Origin: Geodermatophilus sp. TF02-6
GTDB taxonomy: Bacteria > Actinomycetota > Actinomycetes > Mycobacteriales > Geodermatophilaceae
Reading direction: 5' to 3'
DNA: 64,000 nt
Assembly (NCBI RefSeq): GCF_003319115.1
Contig: NZ_QOHF01000001.1
Location: 124,001 to 188,000 of the forward strand
Position numbers and translations under genes: made by a program. Numbering within the stretch: the stretch's first letter is position 1; each line of letters begins with the position of its first letter. The notes below the pieces were generated by a model that was given only the letters and a program-made list of their open reading frames with translations, had not been told where the DNA came from and searched no databases. Below, piece by piece: positions 8,306 to 16,885 of this stretch.

Positions 8306-8394
8306 CCGGTCGGGTCGCGGGCGGGGTCGTGGTCACCGGCGCCGACCTCGTGGTGGACAGCGGCTGGTCCGCCGTCCTGCCCGGCGCCCGCTGA
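8302..8394 (+). pseudogene. SDR C-terminal remnant
   Basis: A 30-codon frame reads VAGGVVVTGADLVVDSGWSA. This is the invariant C-terminal strand of short-chain dehydrogenases (vTGa-l-VDGG). No Rossmann fold or YxxxK motif precedes it. It starts with GTG overlapping the FAH stop. It is most simply the stump of a deleted SDR gene left between two operon genes. A translated short peptide cannot be excluded. Confidence 0.6.
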
Positions 8395-8417
8395 AGTCCC
8401 GAGGAGAGGAACGAGCC

Positions 8418-9605
8418 GTGTTCGAGTACTTCCCCACCGGTCCCTACACCTGGAACCTCAGCGTCGTCGCGACGCTGAACTCCGGCGGGCTGGTCGACGA
8501 GGTCGACCGGGCCTGCCGGCCGATCAAGGACGCCGCGGACGCCGGCGAGGACGCCGGGACGCCGGACTTCCTGCGCGCCTGGACCGCGCTCACCGACCAG
8601 CTGGTCGGCCAGGCCCAAGCGGAGGAGAAGGCCGCACACCTGCGCACCGCCGGGCAGCTGTACTTCCGCGCCAGCAACTACCTGGCCCAGGCCGAGCGGA
8701 TGCTGGCCTCCTCCGACCCGAACCGGATCCCCACCTACCAGCGGCTGCTGGAGCTGGCGCAGCGGGCCTTCGCGCTGCACAGCCCGCGCGTGTCCCGGGT
8801 GGAGATCCCCTACGAGGGCACCACGCTGCCGGCCTACCTCAGCCAGGCGCCGGCCGCGGACGACGGCCCGGTGCCGGTGATCGTGCTGGTCAACGGGCTG
8901 GACTCGACCAAGGAGCACATGTACTCCTCCAACCACTGGGTGGAGCTCGCCGCGCGCGGCATCTCCTGCCTGATGCTCGACCAGCCCGGCACCGGCGAGG
9001 CGCTGCGGCTACAGGGGCTGACCGCCCGCATCGACACCGAGGCCTGGGCCGGCGCCGCGGTGGACTGGCTGGAGACCCGCGACGACGTCGACACCGCCCG
9101 GATCGGCATCGTCGGCTGGTCGCTGGGCGGCTACTACGCCCCTCGCGCCGCGGCCCACGAGAAGCGCTTCGCCCTCTGCGTCGCCTGGGGCGCCAACCAC
9201 GACTGGGGCGCCGTCCAGCGCCGCCGCAAGGAGCGCGAGGGCGAGCGGCCGGTGTCCCACTACTGGGAGCACGTGCTGTGGGTGTGGGGGCACACCGACC
9301 TCGAGGAGTTCCTCGACTTCGCCGACGACGTCCACCTCGACGGCGTGGTGGAGAACATCACCGTGCCGTTCCTGATCGCCCACGGCGAGGGCGACCGGCA
9401 GATCCCGCTGGAGTACGCGCACCGCTCCTACGAGCAGGCGGTCAACTCCGCCAAGCGCGAGCTGCGGGTGTTCACCCCGGAGGAGGGCGCCACCGAGCAC
9501 ATCGGCCTGGACCACCTGCCCCACGTCAGCACCTTCATCGCCGACTGGGTGGCCGACACCTTCGCCGAGCTCGGCCGCTCCCGGCCGGCAGCGACCTCCG
9601 CCTGA
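8418..9605 (+). CDS. Alpha/beta hydrolase, C-C bond hydrolase-like (DUF1100/DHPON hydrolase type)
   Basis: A 395-residue alpha/beta hydrolase with a helical N-terminal domain of about 130 residues (AEEKAAHLRTAGQLYFRASN). This is the architecture of 2,6-dihydroxypseudooxynicotine hydrolase, which splits a C-C bond in nicotine breakdown, and of FrsA-like proteins. The nucleophile elbow is GIVGWSLGGYYAPR. The acid is probably in AHGEGDRQIP and the histidine in EGATEHIGLDHLP. GTG at 8418 follows GAGGAGAGG. Its place after an extradiol dioxygenase and an FAH protein suggests it acts on the ring-fission product or on an acyl-substituted aromatic precursor. The exact substrate is unknown. Confidence 0.87.
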   Translation: MFEYFPTGPYTWNLSVVATLNSGGLVDEVDRACRPIKDAADAGEDAGTPDFLRAWTALTDQLVGQAQAEEKAAHLRTAGQLYFRASNYLAQAERMLASSDPNRIPTYQRLLELAQRAFALHSPRVSRVEIPYEGTTLPAYLSQAPAADDGPVPVIVLVNGLDSTKEHMYSSNHWVELAARGISCLMLDQPGTGEALRLQGLTARIDTEAWAGAAVDWLETRDDVDTARIGIVGWSLGGYYAPRAAAHEKRFALCVAWGANHDWGAVQRRRKEREGERPVSHYWEHVLWVWGHTDLEEFLDFADDVHLDGVVENITVPFLIAHGEGDRQIPLEYAHRSYEQAVNSAKRELRVFTPEEGATEHIGLDHLPHVSTFIADWVADTFAELGRSRPAATSA

Positions 9606-9631
9606 CCCGCCGGACGACAGGAGCGCATCCC

Positions 9632-10033
9632 GTGCCCATGATCTTCGTCAACCTGCCCGTGGCGGACCCGGACGCCGCCGGGGAGTTCTACGCCGCCCTG
9701 GGCTTCAGCCTCAACCCGCACTTCTCCGACGACCGGACGGCCGCGGTGGTCGTCGGCGACGACATCGCCGTGATGCTGCACGCCCGCGACCGGTTCGCCG
9801 ACCTGGTGGTCGGGGAGGCCGGCGACCCGGCGCAGACGACGACGGTGGTGCACGGCCTGACCGTGGACAGCCGCGCCGAGGTCGACCGGCTGGTCGCCCG
9901 GGCGCTCGAGGCGGGCGGCAAGCCGTGGCTGCCCGCCCGGGACGAGGAGTCCCGGTACACCGGCAGCTTCACCGACCCCGACGGCAACGTCTGGGAGGCC
10001 GTGTGGATGGACCAGCTGCACGTGGTCAACTGA
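9632..10033 (+). CDS. VOC (glyoxalase/bleomycin resistance) family protein
   Basis: A 133-residue single-module VOC protein (MIFVNLPVADPDAAGEFYAA at the start, SFTDPDGNVWEAVWM at the end). Such proteins in aromatic operons are small dioxygenases, isomerases or binding proteins. There is no histidine in the usual first metal position (FVNLPV), so a catalytic metal site is doubtful. GTG at 9632 is preferred over ATG at 9638 because AGGAG lies 9 bases before it. It is the last intact gene of the operon. A degenerate copy of its 3' end recurs at 10926-10977. Confidence 0.85.
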   Translation: MPMIFVNLPVADPDAAGEFYAALGFSLNPHFSDDRTAAVVVGDDIAVMLHARDRFADLVVGEAGDPAQTTTVVHGLTVDSRAEVDRLVARALEAGGKPWLPARDEESRYTGSFTDPDGNVWEAVWMDQLHVVN

Positions 10034-10154
10034 TCGGCACCGCTGCAACGGGTGGGCCTGCTCCGTCGAGCTGCTGATCGGTCCGTGCACGCGAGCCCGA
10101 GTCTGACAGAACGGACCCCGTGCGCCGGCACGACCCGACTCTTCCGTAGCAAGG

Positions 10155-10173
10155 TGTAGCACGTCATGCTACA
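10155..10173. promoter_or_regulatory. Palindromic operator before the toxin-antitoxin genes
   Basis: TGTAGCA-N5-TGCTACA, perfect 7-base arms, ending 8 bases before the antitoxin ATG. Autoregulation by antitoxin binding to such palindromes is the rule for VapBC/Phd-type systems. Confidence 0.7.
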
Positions 10174-10181
10174 TTGCTGCC

Positions 10182-10430
10182 ATGACGAGGACCATCGCCC
10201 AACGCGAGCTGCGCAACGACAACGCGAAGGTCATGGAGGCCGTGGCAGCCGGTGAGACCTTCGTCGTCACCCGCAACGGGGAACCGGTCGCCGAACTCCG
10301 GCCACTGCGACCGGGGCGGCGCACCTTCGTCTCCCGCGAGGAGGTCGCGGCGCTGGCGACGGTCGGCCTGCGCATCGACCCGCACCAGTTCCGCGCCGAC
10401 CTCGACCGAGCGATCGACCAGGACCTGTGA
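10182..10430 (+). CDS. Phd/YefM-type antitoxin
   Basis: An 82-residue antitoxin of the Phd/YefM fold. It has the DNA-binding N-terminus TRTIAQRELRNDNAKVMEAV and the core ETFVVTRNGEPVAELRPLRP, followed by an acidic C-terminal tail that would wrap the toxin. It starts 8 bases after a perfect palindrome, the likely operator. The stop is one base before the GTG of the PIN toxin, so the two are co-translated. It would neutralise the toxin and repress the pair. It interrupts the area between the intact aromatic operon and its ruined neighbours, as mobile toxin-antitoxin pairs often do. Confidence 0.92.
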   Translation: MTRTIAQRELRNDNAKVMEAVAAGETFVVTRNGEPVAELRPLRPGRRTFVSREEVAALATVGLRIDPHQFRADLDRAIDQDL

Positions 10431-10431
10431 C

Positions 10432-10827
10432 GTGACGGCCGGTCTCCTCGACACGTCGGTCGTCATCGACTGGCACGATCCGGTCGTCGTCGCCGCACTA
10501 CCCGACGAGATGACGATCTCTGCGATCACCGCGGCCGAGTTGGCGGCGGGGCCACACCTGGCCGCGACCCCAGCCGAAGCAGCCAGGCGGCAGGCGCGGC
10601 TGCAAGAGGTCGAGGCGAAGGTGGAGCCGTTGGTGTTCGATGCCGCGGCGGCGCGCAGCTACGGCCTCGTGGTCGCCGCGATCGTCCGTGGAGGAGGGCG
10701 GCCGCGCAGCCGACTCGCAGACCTGCTGACCGCGGCTACCGCCCACGCCAACGGCCTGGATCTCTACACCCGCAACGGTGATGACTTCACCGGGCTCGAA
10801 GACCTCGTCCGGGTCGTCGCCATCTGA
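10432..10827 (+). CDS. vapC: VapC-type PIN-domain ribonuclease toxin
   Basis: A 131-residue PIN-domain endoribonuclease, the toxin partner of the preceding antitoxin. The four acidic metal-binding positions are visible: Asp in GLLDTSVVIDW, Glu in TAAELAAG, Asp in RLADLLTAATA and Asp in YTRNGDDF. Length is normal for VapC. GTG at 10432 lies one base after the antitoxin stop. All motifs are intact, so it looks active. VapC toxins cut tRNA or rRNA, but the target here cannot be read from the sequence. Confidence 0.92.
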   Translation: MTAGLLDTSVVIDWHDPVVVAALPDEMTISAITAAELAAGPHLAATPAEAARRQARLQEVEAKVEPLVFDAAAARSYGLVVAAIVRGGGRPRSRLADLLTAATAHANGLDLYTRNGDDFTGLEDLVRVVAI

Positions 10828-10925
10828 TGCGCGACACCGCTGCGGCGCACGGTCCTGGCCGAGCCGGACGAGCGGGTCCTGAAGCCCGGGATCGACGCGG
10901 ACGAACCCGTCGGCGACCTCAGTGG

Positions 10926-10977
10926 ACGACGGTGTCCGGGAGCCGTCTGGTTGGACCGGCTGCACGTCATCGACTGA
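10926..10977 (+). pseudogene. Degenerate second copy of the VOC gene 3' end
   Basis: The bases before the stop at 10975 translate as AVWLDRLHVID, matching AVWMDQLHVVN at the end of the VOC gene (10033). Just upstream, GVRE matches NVWE but is out of frame by one missing base (about 10941). The similarity continues a few bases past the stop (TGATCGGCAC). It is a truncated, frameshifted paralogue or duplication remnant. Confidence 0.65.
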
Positions 10978-10984
10978 TGATCGG

Positions 10985-11838
10985 CACGGCGCGGCCAGCG
11001 TGCCCAGCGGGCGGCCGGTGAGCTGCCCGGGCAGCGTGGGATCGGCCGGCGGGTGCTGCTCCCACTGCTCCAGCTGCGCCGACGCCTCGACCACCAGCCG
11101 GCACCGGTCGAACCGCCGCTCGCCGAAGCGGGCCAGCACCGCCGGCACGTCGTCCCCGGCCAGCATGCCGGCCAGGACGACGGAGTCCTCGATCGCCATG
11201 CCGACCCCGTAGGCGACGTGCGGGGTGGTCGTGTGGACGGCGTCCCTGCGGGGCCGTCGTCGAGCATCGTGCACCGGTCGACCTGCGGTGGTCGCGGCGC
11301 GGCCGCCCGCCAGATCAGCTGGCCGGTGCGCTGCGGCCGCGGTGCCTGCGGCAGCACGAGGGCACGGGTGCGCGAGTGCAACCCGTCGGCGCCGACGACC
11401 ACGTCGCACTCGTCCGTCCCGCCGTCGGACAGCTCCACCTCGACCCCGTCGCCGGCGTCGGCCAGCGCGGTCACCGTCGTCCCCAGCCGCGGCTGCGCCC
11501 CGCACCCCCGGGCGGCGACCAGCAGCACGTCGGCGAGGTCGGCCCGCGAGATGGCGACCATGGCGGGTCCGCCCTCGACCAGGGACGGCGGTGCACTGAC
11601 GCACCGCACGGCGCCGCGGGCGTCGCAGACGTCGATCCCGCGGTGCACGTGGCCGCGCTCGGCGCAGGCCTCGACCAGGCCGAGGGAGTCCAGCGCGCGC
11701 AGCGGCGAGTTCTGCAGCATCAGCCCGACAGCCGGTCGGGCGGACGGCCGGTGCGAGCTCCACGACGACGACCTCGACGCCGCGGCGGGCCAGCGCCACG
11801 GCCGCGGTCACCACCGCACCGGCCGCGACCGACAGCAC
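10985..11838 (-). pseudogene. Broken FAD-dependent aromatic monooxygenase
   Basis: Pieces of one flavoprotein monooxygenase lie in order on the reverse strand but in different frames. First comes a degenerate N-terminal FAD strand (ARRGVEVVVVELAPAVRPTG, around 11800). Next is a long middle part starting LMLQNSPLRALDSLGLVEAC, with the DG motif CDVVVGADGLHSRTRALVLP. After a jump comes the C-terminal GD-motif half (DAVHTTTPHVAYGVGMAIED, then FGERRFDRCRLVVEASAQLE). About 100 residues between the middle part and DAVHTTT are missing, so there is an internal deletion besides two frame changes. The glycine-rich start is also lost. It cannot make a working enzyme. The intact paralogue is at 5117-6271. 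Confidence 0.85.
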
Positions 11839-11938
11839 CTGCGGCAGCCGAGAGCTGGGAAGGTCCGGAGAACGGCTGGCGGAGCGGTGACGACCGACTC
11901 AACTCCCGCCGTGGGCCGTCCGGCCCTCGTCCGGCCGC

Positions 11939-13086
11939 GTGCAGACGTGGATGGCGACGACTTCCGCCCCGCCGGCCCGGGAGCTGTGCTGTCCGGACAC
12001 CCTGCCCGTGCGCTCGGCCGCGGCCGGCTGCGTGGTGGGCAAGCTCAGCGACCGCACCACGTCCCGGCTCGGCATGCGCAAGCCGTGGATGATCGCCGGC
12101 GTCGTCCTCGCGGTCGTCGGACTGGCCGTGATGGCCAGCTCCACCACCGTCGCGCTGATCCTGCTCGGCTGGTGCGTCGCGACCATCGGGCTGAACGCGA
12201 CGATCGCCGCGCTGGTCTCCCTGCTGCCCGACCAGGTGCCCCACTCCCAGCGCGGGAGGGTCTCGGGGATCCTGGGCATGGGCCTGCCCGTCGGCGCGGT
12301 CGGCGGCGCGCTGCTGGCCCAGGCGTTCACTACCAGGCCTCTGCTGATGTTCCTGGCGCCGGCGGTCGTCCTCGTGGTCGGCGTGGGGCTGCTCCTGCCG
12401 TCCTGTCCCGACCGCCGGCTCGGCCGGGAGGAGGCGCGGCAGCTGCCCGCGTTCGGTCCGCGCGAGTTCCTCGGCAGCTACTGGGTGAGCCCGCGCCGCC
12501 ACCGGACTTCGGGTGGACCTGGCTCTCCCGGTTCCTCGTCTTCATGGGCATCGCCACCCTGGTGACCTTCCAGGCGTTCTACCTGCTCGGCCAGCTCGGG
12601 GTCGCGCTCGACCGGGTCGCCACGCTGGTCGCCCTGTCCACGTTCGTGCACTACGTCTTCGTCTTCGTCGCCAGCCCGGTGGGCGGTTGGCTGTCGGACC
12701 GGCTCGACCGCCGGGAGGTCTTCATCGGCGTCGCCGCCGGCGGGTACGCCGTCGGCCTGGTCGTCATCGCCGTCGCCGGGTCGTTCGGCGTCTTCCTGGT
12801 GGGGATGGCGATCACCGGGATCGGCGAGGGCGCCTACCTGGCCGTCGACCTGGCGCTGGTCGCCGACGTCCTGCCCGACCCGGCCGAGGCGGCCAAGGAG
12901 ATGGGTGTGTTCAACGTGGCCAGCGCGCTGCCCCCGGCGCTGGCGCCGGCGGTCGCGCCGCTGTTCCTCGCCATCCCCTTCCTCGGCCGGGGCGACGACG
13001 GCAACTTCGTCGCGCTGTTCGCCGCGTGCGGCCTGTTCGCCGCCCTGGGTGCGCTGGCCATCAGGCCGGTCCGGTCGGCCCGCTGA
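11939..13086 (+). pseudogene. Frameshifted, 5'-truncated MFS transporter
   Basis: Two overlapping frames together encode most of a major facilitator transporter. The first carries GCVVGKLSDRTTSRLGMRKP and helices up to REFLGSYWVSPRRH. The second continues PDFGWTWLSRFLVFMGIATL and ends at 13086. The break is a single missing base after 12502: adding one C would read PRRHPDFGWTWLSRFL without interruption, the usual sequence at this place. The first membrane helices are also missing upstream of about 12010. So the gene has lost its 5' end and carries a -1 frameshift, though a sequencing error at the latter would not restore the start. It was probably the uptake system of the ruined monooxygenase cluster. 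Confidence 0.85.
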
Positions 13087-13151
13087 CCGCCGCCGACTGG
13101 CTGACCGCCGATGCTCTCCACCACCACGCCGGGGCCCGCCGCGCGGGTGGA

Positions 13152-14660
13152 TCAGGCGCGCTGCTCGGCCGCCCCGCTCGGTGCGGGCGCCTCCCGAGCC
13201 GACCGGGCACGGGACCGCGCGTCGACGACGACGTCGACCACGGCGAGGAGGAGCGCGGCGACGACGAACGCCGTCGCCACGAGCAGTCCCTGCTGGTAGG
13301 CGCCGGCGAAGTCCCCCCGGGTCGACGCGACCCGGGCGAAGAAGACCGACCCGACGGCGGCGATGCCGACCGCCGCCCCGATCCGCTGGCCGACCTGCAG
13401 GAGGCCGCCCGCGGTGCCGGCGCGCTCGACGGGGACCTGGGACAGCGTCAGCGTCTGGTTGGGGGCGATCACCAGACCCGAGCCCAGGCCGGCGACGAGC
13501 AGCGGGGCCAGGGTCGCCCAACCGGTGCCGTCCCGCGGTACCAGGTGGACGGCGAGCAGGGTGCCGACGAACCCGACGACGACCATGAGCAGACCGAGCG
13601 CCACGAGACGGCGGCCGAGGCGGTGGACGATCCGCCCGCCGAGCGCCGCAGCGGCCGCCGAGCCGATGGCGAACGGGGTGATCGCCAGACCCGCCTCCAG
13701 CGCGCTGTACCGCAGGCCGATCTGCAGGTAGAGGGTGAAGACGAAGAACAACGGCGTGAACCCCGCGAAGAACAACGTGATCAGCCCACTGCCGAACGTG
13801 TAGGAGCGCAGCCGGAACAGGGCCAGGTCGACCAGCGGCTCCCTGCCGCGCCGCGTGTAGCGCACCTCCCACCCGAGGAACGCCGCGAGCAGCAGCACGG
13901 CCACCGGTACGAGCAGCCACTTGCCGCTGCCCTGCCACTGCTGTGCCTGCACCAGCGGCAGCAGCAGGACGACGATGCCGGCGCCGAGCAACCCGACGCC
14001 GACCGGGTCGTAGTCGTGCCGGCTGCGCTCCTCGCCGCGGTGCGGCAGCAGCCGCCAGGCCAGCGGCATCGCCACCAGGCCGACCGGGAGGTTGATGAAG
14101 AACACCCACCGCCAGCCGGACTCGGTGCCGAAGGCGGCGATCAGCGACCCGCCGAGCAGCGGACCGATCGCGGTGGAGATGCCGACCACCGTGCCGAACG
14201 CCCCGAACGCGGTGCCCCGCTCGCGCCCGCGGAACAGCTGCTGGATGAGCGCGGTGATCTGCGGGGTGAGCAGACCGCCGGCCAGCCCCTGCACCAGCCG
14301 GGCGAGCACCAGGAACAGGCTGCCCGGCGCCAGCCCGCAGGCCAGCGAGGCCAGGGTGAACAGGCCGAGGGCGGCCACGAACACGGTGCGCCGGCCGCGG
14401 ACGTCGCCGATCCGGCCCGCGGGCACGAGCAACAGCCCGAAGGTCAGCGCGTAGCCGGAGACGACCCACTGCAGCTCGCTCTCGGAGGCCTGCAGCCCCC
14501 CGCGGATCGACGGCAGCGCGACGTTCACGATCGAGACGTCGAGCAGCACCATGAAGCCGCCGACCAGGCAGACGCCCAGCGCCTTCCACCGGCGGGGATC
14601 GGGCTGCTCCGCGCTCTCGCTCGGCTGCTCGACCGTCTGCTGCTGCTGTGTCCCTGCCAC
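13152..14660 (-). CDS. DHA2-family (EmrB/QacA-like) multidrug efflux MFS transporter
   Basis: A 502-residue transporter with about 14 predicted membrane helices, the size and layout of the DHA2 proton-drug antiporter family. Typical motifs are FMVLLDVSIVNVALPSIRGG in helix 1, the motif A-like loop PAGRIGDVRGRR, and the antiporter motif C region AFGTVVGISTAIGPLLGG. The start GTG at 14660 follows GGGGAGAG. The C-terminal tail is hydrophilic (DARSRARSAREAPAPSG). It is separated from pgi by a repeat-rich spacer and is probably its own unit. No regulator lies beside it. Confidence 0.9.
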   Translation of the reverse strand: MAGTQQQQTVEQPSESAEQPDPRRWKALGVCLVGGFMVLLDVSIVNVALPSIRGGLQASESELQWVVSGYALTFGLLLVPAGRIGDVRGRRTVFVAALGLFTLASLACGLAPGSLFLVLARLVQGLAGGLLTPQITALIQQLFRGRERGTAFGAFGTVVGISTAIGPLLGGSLIAAFGTESGWRWVFFINLPVGLVAMPLAWRLLPHRGEERSRHDYDPVGVGLLGAGIVVLLLPLVQAQQWQGSGKWLLVPVAVLLLAAFLGWEVRYTRRGREPLVDLALFRLRSYTFGSGLITLFFAGFTPLFFVFTLYLQIGLRYSALEAGLAITPFAIGSAAAAALGGRIVHRLGRRLVALGLLMVVVGFVGTLLAVHLVPRDGTGWATLAPLLVAGLGSGLVIAPNQTLTLSQVPVERAGTAGGLLQVGQRIGAAVGIAAVGSVFFARVASTRGDFAGAYQQGLLVATAFVVAALLLAVVDVVVDARSRARSAREAPAPSGAAEQRA

Positions 14661-14750
14661 TGCTCTCCCCTGCGCCGCCGGTGCCGGCCGCGCCGGGCCC
14701 TACCCGGGATGTGTCGCGTGCAACCGACCGTCCGCGGCGCGTCGCCCCCG

Positions 14751-14890
14751 CGCCGTCCGACGATGACGCCCCACGCCGTCCGACGATGATCAGCTGAGCT
14801 CACCGCATCGCGTCCTGGCTCACCGTGGCGCGTCCTGGCTCACGGTCGACGGTGAGCTCGGACGCCGCACGACCAGGTCAGCTGATCATC
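14751..14890. repeat. Composite direct and inverted repeats between pgi and the DHA2 exporter
   Basis: Four elements overlap. CGCCGTCCGACGATGA occurs at 14751-14766 and 14774-14789. GCGTCCTGGCTCAC occurs at 14810-14824 and 14830-14843. GATGATCAGCTGA (14785-14797) is matched inverted at 14878-14890. GAGCTCACCG (14796-14805) is matched inverted at 14850-14859. The nested arms would form a long branched hairpin downstream of pgi. It could be a terminator or a small non-coding element. Confidence 0.7.
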
Positions 14891-14934
14891 CGGCGTCACA
14901 CGAGCCCCCGAGGACCCGCTGATCCCTCCGGTGG

Positions 14935-16581
14935 TCAGACGGGGCGGCCGCGCAGCTGCCGGTAGTGCTCGACGAGGGCGGTGGTGGAGGAGTCCTGGTC
15001 CACCTCCGGGGCGTCGGCCGAGGTCAGCGCGGGCTCCAGCTGGCGGGCCATGACCTTGCCCAGCTCCACGCCCCACTGGTCGAACGAGTCGATCTGCCAG
15101 ATGACGCCCTCGGTGAAGACGGTGTGCTCGTAGAAGGCGACCAGCTGGCCCAGCGTGGACGGCGTCAGCTCGGGCGCGAGGATCGTCGTCGACGGCCGGT
15201 TGCCGGGCATGACCTTGTGCGGCACCAGCTCGGCCGGGGTCCCGTCGGCGGCGACCTCCTCGGCGGTCTTGCCGAAGGCCAGCACCGCCGACTGGGCGAA
15301 CAGGTTGGCCATCAGCAGGTCGTGCATGTCGCCGATGTCGTGGTTGGGCTCGCCGAAGCCGATGAAGTCGGCCGGCACGAGCGTCGTCCCCTGGTGCAGC
15401 AGCTGGTGGAAGGCGTGCTGGCCGTTGGTGCCCGGCTCGCCCCAGTAGACCTCGCCGGTCGACGTCGTCACCGGCTGCCCGTCCCAGCGGACCGACTTGC
15501 CGTTGCTCTCCATCGTCAGCTGCTGCAGGTAGGCCGGCAGCCGGGACAGGTACTGGCTGTAGGGCAGCACGGCGTGGGTCTGGGCGCCGAAGAAGTCGGT
15601 GTACCAGACGTTGACCAGCCCCTGCAGCACCGGCAGGTTGGCCTCGAACGGCGCGGTGCGGAAGTGCGCGTCGATGGTGGAGAAGCCGGCGAGCATCTCG
15701 TCGTAGTGCTGCGGCCCGATGGCCACCATGAGCGACAGGCCGATGGCCGAGGTGTAGGAGTAGCGGCCGCCCACCCAGTCCCAGAACTCGAACATGTTCT
15801 CCGGGTCGATGCCGAACTCGCGCACCGCCTCGGTGTTGGTCGACACCGCGACGAAGTGCCGGGCGACCGCCGACTCGTCCGCGCCCAGGCCCTTGAGCAG
15901 CCAGTCGCGGGCCACCTTGGCGTTGGTCAACGTCTCCAGGGTGGTGAACGTCTTGGAGCAGACGACGAACAGCGTCTCGGCCGGGTCGAGGTCGCGGGTG
16001 GCCTCGGCGAAGTCGGTCGGGTCGACGTTGGAGACGAACCGCGCGGTGATGTCCCGGTCGCTGTAGGCCCGCAGCGCCGTGTACGCCATCGCCGGGCCGA
16101 GGTCGGAGCCGCCGATACCGATGTTGACCACGGCCCGGATCGGCCGGCCGGTGTACCCGCGCCACTCCCCCGAGCGCACCCGGTCGGCGAAGGAGCGCAT
16201 CCTGTCCAGCACCGCGTGCACGTCGCGGGTCACGTCCTGCCCGTCGACGACCAGCTCCTGGGACGCCGGCGCGCGCAGCGCCACGTGCAGGACGGCACGG
16301 TCCTCGGTGGGGTTGACGTGCTCGCCGCGGAACATCGCGTCGATCCGCTCCCGCAGCCCGGCGCGCTCGGCCAGCGCGAGCAGCAGACGCAGCGTCTCGT
16401 CGGTGACCCGGTGCTTGGAGTAGTCGAGGTACAGGTCGCCGGCGCGCGCGGTCAGCCGCCGCCCGCGGTCGGGGTCCTCGGCGAACAGGTCGCGCAGGTG
16501 CCGGTCGGCAACGGTGCGGTGGTGCTCGGCCAGAGCGGCCCACTCCGGGGTCGCGGTGATGTCGATCGCGGTGGTCTGCAC
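14935..16581 (-). CDS. pgi: Glucose-6-phosphate isomerase
   Basis: A 548-residue cytoplasmic glucose-6-phosphate isomerase interconverting glucose 6-phosphate and fructose 6-phosphate. The sugar-phosphate site reads [19 protein letters not shown] and [14 protein letters not shown]. The catalytic regions are [20 protein letters not shown] and [19 protein letters not shown], the second carrying the ring-opening His. The length equals that of the standard enzyme. ATG at 16581 follows GGAGG. It is flanked downstream by a structured repeat and upstream by GC-rich hairpin repeats, so it is probably transcribed alone. It links the nearby maltodextrin genes to glycolysis. Confidence 0.97.
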   Translation of the reverse strand: MQTTAIDITATPEWAALAEHHRTVADRHLRDLFAEDPDRGRRLTARAGDLYLDYSKHRVTDETLRLLLALAERAGLRERIDAMFRGEHVNPTEDRAVLHVALRAPASQELVVDGQDVTRDVHAVLDRMRSFADRVRSGEWRGYTGRPIRAVVNIGIGGSDLGPAMAYTALRAYSDRDITARFVSNVDPTDFAEATRDLDPAETLFVVCSKTFTTLETLTNAKVARDWLLKGLGADESAVARHFVAVSTNTEAVREFGIDPENMFEFWDWVGGRYSYTSAIGLSLMVAIGPQHYDEMLAGFSTIDAHFRTAPFEANLPVLQGLVNVWYTDFFGAQTHAVLPYSQYLSRLPAYLQQLTMESNGKSVRWDGQPVTTSTGEVYWGEPGTNGQHAFHQLLHQGTTLVPADFIGFGEPNHDIGDMHDLLMANLFAQSAVLAFGKTAEEVAADGTPAELVPHKVMPGNRPSTTILAPELTPSTLGQLVAFYEHTVFTEGVIWQIDSFDQWGVELGKVMARQLEPALTSADAPEVDQDSSTTALVEHYRQLRGRPV

Positions 16582-16639
16582 GGGTGCCTCCGGACGGTCG
16601 GGGGGTCCCCTCCACCCTGGCCGGACCGGCCGCCCGGCA

Positions 16640-16885
16640 CAAACCCGGAAGACGGCCCCGTCCCGGGCCCCGGCCCCGTCCAGGGCACCGGCCCGAGCCC
16701 TGACGGCCCCCTTGCCGGTAGAAGGACCTCGCCCCTCTCAACCCTCGCGAGCTCGGGCTGAGCCTCCGGGCGAGGCCAGCCTGCGAGCGGCGGGGGGCAA
16801 GGGGGTCCTTCAAGGGGAGGACGGCGGCCTCCCTGCAGGGGCCCGCCGCGAGCCTGCGAGTGGCGGGGGGCAGGGAGGTCCTCTC
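16640..16885. repeat. GC-rich intergenic hairpin repeats (two copies)
   Basis: The gap between the NmrA-like gene's stop and pgi's start carries two copies of a repeat with GCGAG..GGCGGGGGGCA(A/G)GG and arms AAGGACC...GGTCCTT (16731-16810, then 16825-16885). The same core recurs at 21925-21985, 32553-32632 and 63657-63783, always just after a stop codon. Terminator or REP-like function is likely. Confidence 0.7.

Noticed and set aside
10034-13151. Genomic island or prophage with integrase
   Set aside because: Toxin-antitoxin and pseudogenes suggest mobility, but I see no integrase, transposase, tRNA target or flanking repeats.
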